Of a stretch of DNA of 64,000 nucleotides, positions 41,860 to 52,740 are shown one piece after another (within the stretch, counting starts at the first letter, position 1; the number at the start of each line of letters is the position of its first letter). The DNA lies in the NCBI GenBank assembly GCA_023375675.1, contig JALQBC010000021.1:186001-250000 (forward strand), written 5' to 3'. Position numbers and translations under genes: made by a program. The stretch comes from Cytospora piceicola (taxonomy: Eukaryota > Ascomycota > Sordariomycetes > Diaporthales > Cytosporaceae). Under the pieces are notes generated by a model that had not been told where the DNA came from, searched no databases, and was given only the letters and a program-made list of their open reading frames with translations.

Positions 41860-42534
41860 TCAGCTTTCCCTAGCCGTTGACGCCTCCTCCCCTTCCATTC
41901 CGTACTGATCTTCCCCGTTTGTCTCCTCCATCCTCTTGCCCCAAAATCCCTTCCCATAACTCACCAAGATCTCCTGCCCCTTCGCAATCCCAACCGCCTT
42001 TGCCTTGTCCTTCTTACCAGCAGGCAACACGAACACCGCCATCCCCTTCTCCCCTCTCCTCGCATCCCATGCCTCGCAGAACTCTGCGTTCGGCCTCATG
42101 GCTCCCGGGACACCGCGGTAGTCATTCACGAACCGCGCCTCGTTGCCCATCCGGGCCGCATCCACTGCGACATCACCACCCCGGTCCAGCCAGAGGTCGT
42201 AGTCTGATGAGGAATGTGCCGGGGAGCCGGCGGGGTGGACCTCCCCGAGGTACGGTAGGATGAGGCTTCCTGGTGGTAAGGGGCGGCTTGCGTAGAGGCC
42301 GGACTGGCCGTTGGCTGGATGTCGAGCGTCGTTGATGGGTGTGATTTTTACGTTAGCACACGGACCGGGCTTGAGCTCACGAGGTATCTCGCGACGATCC
42401 CCCTCGGCAGGAGCTGGCTTGGTCCGGAGTGATTGCAGCTGTGCTTTGCTGACGGATGGGGAGTAAGCTGGAGAAGTGAGGTAGGGGAATCCTTCTGGCC
42501 AGTTCTTGGGCAAGATCTGTTTTTGCCCGCCCAT
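41860..42534 (-). CDS. SET-domain protein
   Basis: Single exon of 224 residues from the ATG at 42534. The SET fold is recognisable: SGLYASRPLPPGSLILPYLG (first strands), SDYDLWLDRGGDVAVDAARM, GNEARFVNDYRG (the RFxNH/D pseudoknot motif with Asn and Asp), PNAEFCEAW, and GQEILVSYGKGFWGKR at the end. This is the compact SET architecture seen in small fungal lysine methyltransferases. The usual final Tyr is present in VSYGKGFW. The substrate may be histone or non-histone protein; no pre- or post-SET cysteines are seen. Confidence 0.8.
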   Translation of the reverse strand: MGGQKQILPKNWPEGFPYLTSPAYSPSVSKAQLQSLRTKPAPAEGDRREIPRELKPGPCANVKITPINDARHPANGQSGLYASRPLPPGSLILPYLGEVHPAGSPAHSSSDYDLWLDRGGDVAVDAARMGNEARFVNDYRGVPGAMRPNAEFCEAWDARRGEKGMAVFVLPAGKKDKAKAVGIAKGQEILVSYGKGFWGKRMEETNGEDQYGMEGEEASTARES

Positions 42535-43305
42535 TGCTCTCACTTTCTCGACACGCTACCCGAAGGGTCTTGCGTGATACCTTGATGTGGCAGAGTGACG
42601 GTTGTGCTTGTATGTACTGGAGGCTCCAGGCAGAAAATTTGGGACCTATCCAACGGCGCGGCCCGTTGAGGGTCTAAGGTTGGCACTTGGGTAAACACTG
42701 GGGGGTACTAATTTTCTCACAGTACTCTAACAGTTTGAGCTCCTATATATCTAGGCCACATCGATCGAGTGAAACTAGAAATCCTCGTGTCCTCCACCTC
42801 AGTAACGATCATTCTTGTCGAATACCGGAGACCAGATGTTATAGCTACGATTTTATCAGTGTAAGCTGGTGGTAAAGGTCAGGCTATGGAAGTGTGGTCC
42901 CGCCTCCATTTCCAGAGTCAGATTGCGACTCCACCCTACCGGCCATTGAGTACTGTTGTTGTAGTACTAGGATTTGGTCAAAGGCATATGTTCAATTGTT
43001 GTATCTCAAGGCAGTAATATCCTTCAATTCTGATTTCACAAAGTGATAAAGACCATACAAACCGATGTCGATATCTCGGGGAATATGAGAGGAACAGTCC
43101 AAGTCACCATGACGTCAATCCTCTGCACGGTACATGCGTCCGGTAATATCTAGATAATGGCGTGCATGCCAGTGGTGAGCTTCAACCGTGAAAGCGAAGT
43201 CATTTTTAACACTCGAACATACCAACCCTTCTCAGGACGTTAAGTTACCGAGCTTCCCCCAGATCAATTCATCTCCGTACCTATCTGCACCAAACTCAAG
43301 CAGAG
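42535..43305. other. Divergent intergenic region
   Basis: Separates the SET-domain gene (minus) from the small plus-strand gene at 43306. No gene or repeat recognised. Confidence 0.4.
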
Positions 43306-43740
43306 ATGTCAGCCCTACGCACAATCAGCAACGCCCTCCGCGCACCTCGGGCTCGCACCCCAGCGCACCACCGGCAGTTCCCCTCCCCAGCCCCGACCTC
43401 CCTGCAGTCCTCCTTCCACAGCACGCCAGCCTCCCGGTTCGCCTACAAGGACGACCAGGACCGCGAGTCCCTCAAGCCCCAGTCCACCCAGGGCAGCATG
43501 AGCGGCACGGACCAGGACGCCGCGGACAGCGACGCCGCCTTCGACCCGTCCACGACACGCCCCGAGAGCGAGAAGGACCAGGCTCAGGAGGCGTCGGGCG
43601 GGAACCCGCTGGAGACGAGCGGCGCGAACCATGACAAGTCGAAGCCGCTGGGGGAGTCGGGGGGTCAGGAGACGCATGGTGTGACGAAGCAGGAGAACAA
43701 GAAGTCGAGCGGTGGTCACAGTCCTCAGAAGAAGGGTTAA
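43306..43740 (+). CDS. Small conserved fungal protein with mitochondrial-type presequence
   Basis: Single exon, 144 residues. The N-terminus is rich in Arg, Ala and Ser without acids (ALRTISNALRAPRARTPAHH), as in mitochondrial targeting peptides. The rest is highly charged and predicted disordered: YKDDQDRESLKPQSTQGSMS, DAAFDPSTTRPESEKD, NPLETSGANHDKSKPLGESG. These words recur in ascomycete proteins of unknown function, from family memory. No transmembrane segment or catalytic motif is visible. It is probably a small soluble matrix or stress-related protein; function not known. Confidence 0.7.
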   Translation: MSALRTISNALRAPRARTPAHHRQFPSPAPTSLQSSFHSTPASRFAYKDDQDRESLKPQSTQGSMSGTDQDAADSDAAFDPSTTRPESEKDQAQEASGGNPLETSGANHDKSKPLGESGGQETHGVTKQENKKSSGGHSPQKKG

Positions 43741-44031
43741 ATGTGGACCGGGTGGTTGAACTAGAATTGTTCAACGCAAGGTGAAATCATTGATGGGAAG
43801 GAGGTGAAAGGATGTGATGCTGGGGATTTCCTGTAGCCAAGAGGCGTTGAGCACTTGTGGATGCTATTCAGAGGGGTCAGGAGTTTCATTGCCTCGCATT
43901 GCAGCATCATTGGGCAATGGCAGGTATCAATCTCGGAATTCGGTAAACCCATCAAACATGACCCTGAACGCCTCTGCTTCGTACATATCCTCAAAAAGCG
44001 CTTTCATACGTGGCCCCCAAGCTTAGTACAA

Positions 44032-44809
44032 TCAGCCATACATTCCGTCCGGGTCTTCGTCGTCCTCCTCGTCCTCCTCGGCCGGCTTGTCCTCCTTGGC
44101 CCACATCTTCTTGATCCTATCCGACGTGCCCTTCCGTTTAGGGTCATACTTCTTCAGATCCGTCCGGCACATCGGGCACGTGCCCTTGAGCTGCAGCCAC
44201 GGCCCGACGCAGTCCAGGTCGAACTTGTGGCTGTGGTGGCACTGGAGCTCCACCACCAGCGGGTACTGGTCGTCGAGGAACTTCTCGGCGCAGATGGGGC
44301 ACGCGTCCTCCGGCTTGAGGCTCTTCTTGGGCACCCGGTCCAGCACGTCCAGGAACTCCTGCGACACGCCCTCGACCTCCCTGGGCAGGTGCAGGATGTC
44401 GTCCTCGAGGCCCTCGAACAGCGACTGCAGGAAGTCGCGGTTGGTCGTGTTGGGGCTGTCCTGCGCCAGCGTGCTGATCTGGTCCTGGAGCAGGCGGAAC
44501 AGGCCTACCATGTCGACTGGCGTCGGTACCGCGTGTGGGTTGTGTCGCTGGGTGGAGGACGACTCCGTGGCGGAGGAGGGGTCTTCGCTGATTTGGTGGA
44601 GCTGCGAGTTGAACGACGACATGTCGATCTGGCGCCGGCGACGGGGGGGAGGGGTCCCCTTGATGCCGTGCTCAACTGTAAGACATTGAACTCGTTAGCT
44701 TTCCGTTGACGCCGTTTGAGAGAGGCAGTCCATCTGGAGAGCTGCCCCGCGGCAAGCGCATTTCAGGTGCCACACGTCAAGGCAACATACCTTCGTACTG
44801 TGTCGCCAT
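44032..44809 (-). CDS. RING-H2 finger protein (E3 ubiquitin ligase candidate)
   Basis: A 19-nt first exon (44809-44791, MATQYE) and a main exon (44675-44032) join in phase across a 115-nt intron to give 220 residues. An internal ATG at 44622 would give a shorter form. The RING reads CPICAEKFLDDQYPL..., CHHSHKFDLDCVGPWL, GTCPMC, with Cys/His ligands in RING-H2 order, so it should bind two zinc ions and an E2. The C-terminus is acidic (EEDEEDDEDPDGMYG). Helical segments before the RING (MVGLFRLLQDQISTLAQ, FLQSLFEGLEDDILHLPREV) may be interaction sites. No membrane segment, so a soluble E3 is likely. Confidence 0.8.
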
Positions 44810-45536
44810 GGTTGAGCGGTATTGTATTGTATGGTGAAGTTCGGAATGTGTCAAGCGGCCTTAAACACGTGGCTGAACAGCTAGATTCTGGCACTGACCG
44901 TTCACGGGTGAATACTAGATACCTAGGTATGGTAGAAAGGGTCTAGATAACCGAGCTCACGTCAACCCGCGTTGCCTGCCAGGCACAAGAGCTGATGACG
45001 CCCGCTACGCATGCCGGATTTCAGGGGTCCACCGGCCGTCCATTCCAAAGTCCAGAGTTCGGCACCCCATTTTAGGTCCCGGTGGTGCATTATCCACCAG
45101 CAGTAGACCCTCGGAACTTACACAGTACCACAGTAGAGTGTTTTCGCTGGCTGCCATAAGCCATTAGTGCTCGGTGTACTACTGCCAAACCTAGATCGAC
45201 CGTCGACCGTGAAAACCATGAATCAGTTGCACGCACTTCAAGGGTTCGCAACATTCATTGAGTAGATTAGATAGGAGACAAACCCCTGCCGGGGTATCCG
45301 AACGTTGGATAACGTTATCCAAATATGAGGCGGAAGTCATGGTGGGGCCGCTCTCCGAGATGTACTGTATAAATGACGTTTGTTTTCACATGCCGTGATT
45401 CTCAACGACGCGGACAGACGACTGAACTGCCTCGAGCTCTGTACAGTTCTTACACCACTACTACATTCAAGCCCAAGCCTCAATCGAGTCTCACACCCAA
45501 ACCCCCAAGTTCAAGCCCAGTATCAACCCAATTACA
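44810..45536. repeat. Divergent promoter region with ACCTAGGT palindrome at 44921-44928
   Basis: Separates the RING gene (minus) from FMP52 (plus). One dispersed palindrome copy. A weak TATA-like TGTATAAATG lies at 45365-45374, about 165 bp before the FMP52 start. Confidence 0.5.
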
Positions 45537-46292
45537 ATGGCAACAGCGGCAGTATTCGGCAGCACCGGTGCGGTCGGTTCCAAGATTCTGGAGACGCTCA
45601 TCGCCTCCGATGCCTTCCCTACCGTCAAGACCATCTCGAGGCGCGCGCCCACGGCCGAGTCCCCCAAGCTCGAGGCCATTGTCGAGGCCGACTCCTCAAA
45701 ATGGGGCGGCCTGATCTCCACGCTCAGCCCCAAGCCCTCCATCGTCTTCAACGCGGTGGGCACGACCCGCGCCACGGCCGGCGGCATCGCGAACCAGTGG
45801 AAGATCGACCACGACCTGTGCATCGAGAACGCAAAGGCGGCCAAGGAGGCCGGGGTCAAGACGTACGTCTTCATCTCCTCCGCCGGGACGCGGAGCTTCA
45901 TCTCCGGATATGTGCCCTATTCCAAGATGAAGGTGGGGGTGGAGGACGCCATCAAGGCGCTCGACTTTGACCAGGCCATCATCGTCCGGCCAGGTGCCAT
46001 TCTGGGTGAGAGGGCTGTGCCCAAGAACAAGCTGTTTGAGGACCTCATGGGGAGCCTGAACAAGATCAGCCAGGGGCTCCAGGACAGATTTGGTAGGTTT
46101 CTTCGCGACGCTGGCTACAGTATTTGGGCGGAACGCTAACGGATCCGCACTCTAGGCCAGGACCAGAGATACATCGGGAGGGCGGCGGTAGTAGCTGCGC
46201 GCTTGGCGGAAGAGGGCAAGGCTCCGGCCAAGTTCTGGGCGGTCGAGGCGGCCGACATCTTGAAGTTCGGCAGAGACGAGTTCACGGAGTGA
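45537..46292 (+). CDS. FMP52: FMP52-like mitochondrial outer-membrane NAD(P)-binding protein
   Basis: Two exons (45537-46092 and 46156-46292; 63-nt intron) join in phase to 230 residues, the usual FMP52 length. The N-terminal Rossmann motif is VFGSTGAVGSKILETLIAS. NAVGTTRATAGG, VFISSAGTRS and YSKMKVGVEDAI (Tyr-x3-Lys) follow, as in atypical short-chain dehydrogenases of the HTATIP2/TIP30 group. Yeast Fmp52 localises to mitochondria and ER; its reaction is unknown. The neighbour in the same direction is thymidylate synthase, 1.5 kb downstream. Confidence 0.85.
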
Positions 46293-47814
46293 TCTCGTAT
46301 GTTCTCGGTGACTGTGGCTGGCTGAGTACAGACTGAGGCTGGAGGCTGTGCATGGTGCACTGTAAGGTTACCGTCACGACACCATGGTGGCAAATAGTCC
46401 CGGAGGAGGGGTTGGAGGAGAGGTGGTGGAGGGAAGAGGAGGAGGAGGAGGAGGAGAAGGAGGAGGAGGAGGAGATATCGACGGGGCTGGAGGGTTAGGG
46501 GATCACAATGGTATGGTTGCGTTGTACAGCATGGAGTGCACAGTATGAGCCCGTTTTTGTGGTTTGTTTTACAATTTGCGAATGGTTCCAGAACGGAACC
46601 GACATGGTTCGAGTTATGACTTGTCGCGTTGTACGAGAGTGACAATAGATCGGATCAACCAAGTGATGCGACGGTAGGATCATCGTACCATGCACGCAAC
46701 AGCAGATACGATGGTGCTACCCAGGTACATTCACCGGCCCGTCCCTTCACACGGTACAAACTGTTTGATGCGGCTTCAAAGTAACGGGAGGCTTGCACCT
46801 GATGATCCAAACTGGATTCCTCCTGGAGGACAGGAGAGTGGATGGGGGTGGGTGAAACGAGGGTCTGGACCTCTGGATCATGTTACACTCATCACGATCC
46901 TTGTCAACCGGCCTGCTTTTCCAAACTCAAAACCTGGAGGAAAAGCTCCGTACGGTATTCCAGATCTGAAGCCCCTGCTCATGCTCATGCTTATGATTAT
47001 GCTTATGCTTATGTTCACGCTCATGCGTTCCACGCGGCAAGTGTCCCCAGGTACTGTGAAGCTGAAGAATGGGACCATAATGCCCAGTATCCTATAGATT
47101 ACCTACCTAGATATACCTATACAAGCAACTCTAACAGTCGGTCTATCGGAGGCCATCCCATCTTGGTTGTAGATGCGACTGGCCGGATGTACACATGAAC
47201 GCCCCCACCAAGCCCTGCAGATATTCCCCGTTGAGGCAAGCTATGAACGGTAAGACACATAAGACGTCGTGGCGTCGTAAGGGTGAATGGTCCTGTGATC
47301 TCGAGAGTATCTATTTCTGGTGCGCTGCCATATGAAGTCAAGTTGGGCTGTACGGACGGGGTTGCTGCAATATCACCCACAGAATTCCGAGGTTGTCTGA
47401 GTACAAATTACCTGATCTTTGAGTTTTAGGGTGCACTAAGACACATGCACTTTTGCATTGAATACCTACCTACCTACCTACCTACCTACTACTAACTATC
47501 TAGGTACTTAAGTTGGTATATCGTACAAAAGAGAGGGAAAGCAAGGTGTATGTGCGTATGTACCTTGTAGATGATGGTATGAACGTAAGGGTTAAACCCT
47601 TGACTTGGGCCGTCAATCCGCCCCTCCAAAACTTTGGCTAAACGCGTCTGGACGCGTCTCCTGGTAAATTGATCCTCATCTTGATTTACATGAGCCTTTG
47701 ACACAAATACATCCGACCACAGTAAGACTTGTATATACATACCATTTTTTTCTTCTTTTCTTTTTCAAAATCCTTGGCCAATCTTAGAACACTCCGTGCC
47801 CAACAAGTCGCAAA
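46293..47814. repeat. Intergenic with GGA microsatellite and TACC tandem repeats
   Basis: About 1.5 kb without a supported gene. It contains a (GGA)n-like purine tract at 46426-46478, an ATGCTT/CATGCT hexamer array at about 46975-47025, and a (TACC)n run at 47463-47490. The right end is the thymidylate synthase promoter. Confidence 0.6.
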
Positions 47815-48937
47815 ATGACAGCATCAAGCGAGCCCACCACGGCTGCCCCTGCCGAAGCGCCTCGAGATCAAAACGGCGCGTCCTCCCAGAGGCACGAAGA
47901 ATACCAGTACCTCGACCTCGTACGCGAGATCCTAGAGGATGGCGAGCACCGACCGGACAGGTATGGAGTCTCCTAGAACACGACCGAGAAAATTGCCCCC
48001 CCCCCCTCCCCTTCATATTCCTGACAGAGGCGAACCGCCACCGACGTACAGGACCGGAACAGGCACCTACTCCATCTTCGCCCCGCGGCCCCTAAAGTTC
48101 ACCCTCAGCCGCCCGGACGGCACCCCCGTCTACCCCCTCCTCACGACGAAGCGCGTGTTCCACCGGGCGGTGCTCGCCGAGCTCCTCTGGTTCGTCAGCG
48201 GCGCCACGTCCTCGCTCCCGCTGTCGGCGCAGGGCGTCAAGATCTGGGACGGCAACGGGTCGCGCGAGTTCCTCGACAGCGTCGGCCTCGGCCACCGCGA
48301 GCCGGGCGACCTGGGCCCCGTGTACGGCTTCCAGTGGCGCCACTTCGGCGCCGAGTACACCGACGCCCGCGCCGACTACGCGGGCCAGGGCGTCGACCAG
48401 CTCGCCGAGGTCGTCCACAAGCTGCGGACCAACCCGTACGACAGGAGGATCATCATGAGCGCCTGGAACCCCGCCGACCTGAAGAAGATGGCGCTGCCGC
48501 CGTGCCACATGTTTGCGCAGTTCTACGTGTCGTACCCGCGGCCGAGGAGGGCGGCGGCGGCGGCGGCGGCGGCAGAGGAGGAGGCGGCCGGGGGGGAGAG
48601 GCCCAAGGGCCGTCTGCACTGCCAGCTGTACCAGCGGTCCTGCGACATGGGCCTGGGCGTGCCGTTCAACATCGCCAGCTATGCGCTCCTGACGCACATG
48701 ATTGCGCACGTGTGCGACCTCGTGCCCGGCAGCCTCACGCATGTGATGGGTGACGCCCACGTATACTGTGACCACGTCGACGCGCTCAAGTCACAGCTGG
48801 AGAGGGAGCCGCGCGACTTCCCTGAGCTGGAGATCAAGCGGGAGAAAGGGGGCAGCATTGACGGGTGGAAGGTCGAGGACTTTGAGGTGAAGGGGTATAA
48901 TCCGCACAAGACGATTGCTATGAAGATGTCTGTATGA
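47815..48937 (+). CDS. Thymidylate synthase
   Basis: Two exons (47815-47960 and 48052-48937; 91-nt intron whose interior holds an 11-C run) join in phase to 343 residues. The family signatures are intact: [20 protein letters not shown]..., [35 protein letters not shown], catalytic Cys in [32 protein letters not shown] and [13 protein letters not shown]. It makes dTMP from dUMP with methylene-tetrahydrofolate. Between QFYVSYPRP and [11 protein letters not shown] is a low-complexity Ala/Glu insertion ([15 protein letters not shown]) of about 20 residues, at a position that is usually a short loop in other species. Confidence 0.95.
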
Positions 48938-49582
48938 GCTACTGGGACTGGGTAATGGGATTTTCTGGGTTTTGAACGATTGCTATTTGGCATCGCAGCA
49001 GGTATGGCATTGGGCGGAGTGCTTAGATGGCGGGAATTGGAACGAAGGAAACAATGGCAAATATTGCTTTTGCATCGTTGTACACGCATTGCATTGTATT
49101 GTGCCGTTATGTAGAGGGCCGCAAAGTCGATAGAGGGAAACCAGCCTCAGGTTTGAGACGACTTTTGGTCACACTGGGTCAATGGGCTCATTGCTCCATG
49201 TACCGCTGTGCTATGAAAATAATATTTCCATGGAGCATGGACATGAAGGGCATTTTTCCTCCTGTTGATGCTTCACTAGATGCCTTCCTTCCCGGAGTGC
49301 AACGCCAATAATCATCATCCCTCGATCCGCAGTTCTTCGAGCATCATCTTCGGTATGCATCTATGTAGAGGGAAGGGCGCGCTGAAATGTGGGGTCCAGC
49401 ATGGCATTGATGATGCAATGAACCAAACACGATACGATAGATATATTTACTCCCGTCATTTCCGCCAGGAACAAAACAAAACAAGCACACAACCAACCCC
49501 AAACCCGACACATACCTACCTACCTCTAAGTACCTACCTACCGCACCTCCCAGCCCAACCGCCCAGCCGGGGAAAAAAAAAA
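48938..49582. other. Intergenic; promoter of the SDR gene
   Basis: No gene. TACC-rich repeats at 49510-49540 and an A-run (49573-49583) directly before the SDR start codon. Confidence 0.45.
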
Positions 49583-50347
49583 ATGACCGAACTCACCATC
49601 CTGATCACGGGCGCCAGCGGCGGCATCGGCGCCGCCACGGCCCTCCGCCTGGCCGCCCTGCCGCCCTCGGCCAAGCACACGGTCAAGACGCTCATCCTGC
49701 ACTACAACGCCAGCGCCTCCAAGACCCAGCCCCTCACCGAGCAGATCGCCCGCGCCAACCCCGCGATCCGGGTCGCCTGGCTGCAGGCGGACCTCTCGAG
49801 CACCGAGAGCGTGGCCGCGCTCCACCGCGGCGCCGCAGCCGCCGCGGGCGGCAGCCCCATCAACGTGCTCTTCGCCAACGCCGGGACCGGCACCACGGGC
49901 ACCCTGGAGGACGTCTCGCTCGAGACGTTCGAGGCCGCGTGGCGCGTCAACACCCTCGCCCCGTACCAGCTCACGCAGCTCGTGGTGCCGGGCATGGTGG
50001 CGTCCGGGTTCGGCCGGGTCATCTACAACTCGTCGGTCGCGGCCGTCACGGGGGGCGTCATCGGCCCGCACTACGCCTCGAGCAAGAGCGGGCTCCACGG
50101 CATGATGCACTACCTCGCGCCGAGGTATGCCAAGGAGGGGGTCACGTTCAACGTCGTGGCGCCGGCGCTGATTGAGGACACTACGATGTTGCCGAGGGAC
50201 CAGGGGAGTGAGCACCTCAAGGCGAAGATCCCCCTGGGGAGGCTGGGGAAGCCGGATGAGATTGCGAGTGTGGTGTGTTTGATGATTGAGAATGAGTATG
50301 TGAACAACAAAGTCTGGGTTGTGGACGGCGGGTGGGTGCCAAGGTAG
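49583..50347 (+). CDS. Short-chain dehydrogenase/reductase (classical SDR)
   Basis: Single exon of 254 residues from the ATG just after an A-run. It shows the nucleotide-binding TGASGGIGAATALRLA, NVLFANAG, the active-site Ser in VIYNSSVAAVTGG, YASSK (Tyr-x3-Lys), and the C-terminal IPLGRLGKPDEIASVVCLMI common to 3-oxoacyl-ACP reductase/FabG-like enzymes. It probably reduces a ketone or oxidises an alcohol with NAD(P)(H); substrate unknown. It is convergent with riboflavin kinase, with only 109 bp between stop codons. Confidence 0.85.
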   Translation: MTELTILITGASGGIGAATALRLAALPPSAKHTVKTLILHYNASASKTQPLTEQIARANPAIRVAWLQADLSSTESVAALHRGAAAAAGGSPINVLFANAGTGTTGTLEDVSLETFEAAWRVNTLAPYQLTQLVVPGMVASGFGRVIYNSSVAAVTGGVIGPHYASSKSGLHGMMHYLAPRYAKEGVTFNVVAPALIEDTTMLPRDQGSEHLKAKIPLGRLGKPDEIASVVCLMIENEYVNNKVWVVDGGWVPR

Positions 50348-50456
50348 ATGCATCCTTGCTCTATCCATCGTGCAGGAGTGAGTGTACACCAGTATCAGGA
50401 AGAAACAAGGAGATCCGCCACTGCTATCGCTCTATGAGAAGATTTCCCCATCTGGT

Positions 50457-51585
50457 CTACCTCGTAAGCCACGAGCAATCCAACTTCCCGCCCATGCTCC
50501 CGGCGGGTTTCCACGTCTCCCTCTCCAGGCTGTTCTTGGCAACCTCGCAGTCCATGTTGATATCCTTGATGAGCGCATCGAGGCCCTCGTAGTTCAGTTC
50601 GTCCCGGATGTACCCGAGAAGCAACAAGCGCATCTCGACGCCGTAGAAGTCGGCCCCGAAGTTGTTCAGCACGTGCACCTCGGCGCTGCGCACTGTGTTG
50701 TTGTAGAAGGGGTTGTACCCGATCGACATGACCATGGGGAAGATGGCAAACTTGCCGCCGTCACCGCCACTGGCCTTCTGGTAGTTGGGGTGGTCTGCGG
50801 GCAGCTCGAGCGATGCCCAGCCAAAGTACACGCCGGATTTGGCATCTGATATCCAGGGGTTCACGGTAGCATCAACGGGAAGGTTGGCCGTGGGTATGCC
50901 CAACTGTGTTCTGTATGTGAGCGTTTTGTTGGGTAATGCTTGAGCACGCTGGTATAGAAAGGCAGGTAGGTGACTTTGGGGTGCGAGCGAGGGGGCTTTG
51001 GGTGAGGGAGGCGTGCCGGTATAAGGTCGCATGAGCTACTGAATGCAGAATGCAGAATGCAGACTGCAGACTGCAAGTAGACGTGGACTGGGCGGAACAT
51101 CAAGGGCCTTGCCTTCCTTCCCCCCCTCCCAGCCAGTGGTCCAGTCAGGTAGTCATGATGGTGCTCTCACACACTTCCTTCTTCATGCAAATGCACGCTG
51201 ATCATGATGATCGTCTGCCCTCCGCCTTGGTCCCGGCATCCGGACACCCGTGCCTCCTCCGTCATCGTCCTCACTTTGATCGGCAGGGGGCGAATGCCGA
51301 AAGCCTTCCGCAGTTTATGAAGGAACTCGGCCGTTGCAACCTCGTCCTTCGAAAGCACCACCCTCATTTAGAAGCAAAGTAGTGACATGTCAAGAGGGAG
51401 GAGAAGGATCGGGGTACAGAACCAACAATAAATCAGGGGAACACGAGCCAAGAGAAAATAGACCAACTGACCTCCTTAGACCCCCGGCCGAAGCCCTTGA
51501 TCACCTTGCCCTCCATCTGCAATGGGAAGGGAGACTCGGGCCCGGACTCCGGGCCCACTATGACAGGTCTTGCTGTGTTGCCCAT
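50457..51585 (-). CDS. FMN1: Riboflavin kinase with a long intron
   Basis: Exon 1 (51585-51472) encodes [20 protein letters not shown] through [15 protein letters not shown]. Exon 2 (50903-50457) continues without gap as [17 protein letters not shown]. Together they give 186 residues, the normal length. The split falls inside the family motif [14 protein letters not shown], so the join is certain in protein terms. Other family motifs: [35 protein letters not shown]. It phosphorylates riboflavin to FMN. The intron is 568 nt with a GTCAGT donor and ACACAG acceptor, several times longer than most introns in the window, and contains a 7-bp tandem repeat. Confidence 0.9.
51041..51075. repeat. 7-bp tandem repeat in the riboflavin kinase intron
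   Basis: Three copies of GAATGCA followed by two of GACTGCA. Confidence 0.85.
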
Positions 51586-52740
51586 ACCGCCTTGCTTTTT
51601 CCCTTTCCTTGTTTGAAAGTGTGGCTGGATGGCTGGCTGGCTGGCTGGTGGTGTTTTTTTTTGGGGGGGGGGGGGGCAGAGATGAGGTAGAGAGGAGGGG
51701 TGTGTGGATGGAAAAGAGAGAGGGAAAGATGGTCGAGGATATGCGGGAGGCAGAAGGAAAGGTGAGGCGGGAGGAGCACGGCAGGGACAGGGCCCGAGGC
51801 CAAGGTTTAACGCAGATTCGAGGTTGCACAAGATCGTGGCAGAATGTGATATGTGATAGAGGCCTGACTTGTAGATTGATGTCGTATTGCTTGGGAAGCG
51901 AGGACGTGGGGTTTCCTGTCGTGACCAAAATTTGTTGCAGATTCGGGAAAAGGGTGTGTGGTAGGGGGGGGGGATGGATGAATGGATGGGTTGGGAGTTG
52001 GGAGTATGTTATGTATTATGAGGGCATCATGTTTCCCTCACTGTGAGAGAATGCCGTGGAAGAGAGTTGCAGGGGGGGGGGGGGTGAGTAATACAATTAC
52101 ACTGATAAGATAAGCCTGCGGAACTAGGTAATACAACACACAGCACGACAGCACAACAGCACACACACACCATCCCATCACCACCACCAACCAACCAGCC
52201 TTCACTCTCCCCAGGCAACTTCTCTTCTTCAGTAAGTGTCCATGTACTACTACCATGTAAGACGAAGGACGGCTGGTAAACTTCAGTCCCTAGACCCTAG
52301 TCCCTGGGCATCATTTTTAATGTTCCCAACTTCATCCTCAGTTCACCTGTCTAAGTACGCACGCGTATGCAAGTAAACTGGCTGTAGAATCGCCTGTAGT
52401 GTGTGTGTGAGGTTGGCCATCGTATACTTCCAACCTTGGCTTCACTAATATCTACGTAAAAACGCACCTGGAGCAAAACAATACTGGGTATGCCTCTCTT
52501 ATACTCAAACGAGCAACCAGAGCCTTCATTCCTTCTCTTGACCTGAACTCATGATCAGGATTCAACCCCCACCCACCCTCCCAGCTTGATCCCCCTTTAA
52601 TTCGCTCCACGCCAGGGAGCGAAAGCAAAACTCATCCTTGACTCCGTCCAATCCGGTCCGAAAAGGCCGTATGCTCCGAGGACCCGTTCCAGTCTGACCT
52701 CAATCGCTTCTTTTAATGATCCGAAATGTATGCAAAGTAT
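51586..52740. repeat. Intergenic rich in G homopolymers and simple repeats
   Basis: No supported gene. G-runs of 14, 10 and 13 bases occur at 51663-51676, 51964-51973 and 52072-52084. A (GGCT)n run at 51624-51648 and CA repeats near 52140-52170 are also present. It lies between the start of riboflavin kinase and the 3' end of AcuK. Confidence 0.6.

Noticed and set aside
48092..48775. A 227-codon open frame opposite thymidylate synthase
   Set aside because: GC-rich antisense shadow; the plus strand encodes an unmistakable thymidylate synthase.
50904..51471. An FMN riboswitch in the riboflavin kinase intron
   Set aside because: FMN riboswitches are known only in bacteria and I saw no conserved core resembling the RFN element.
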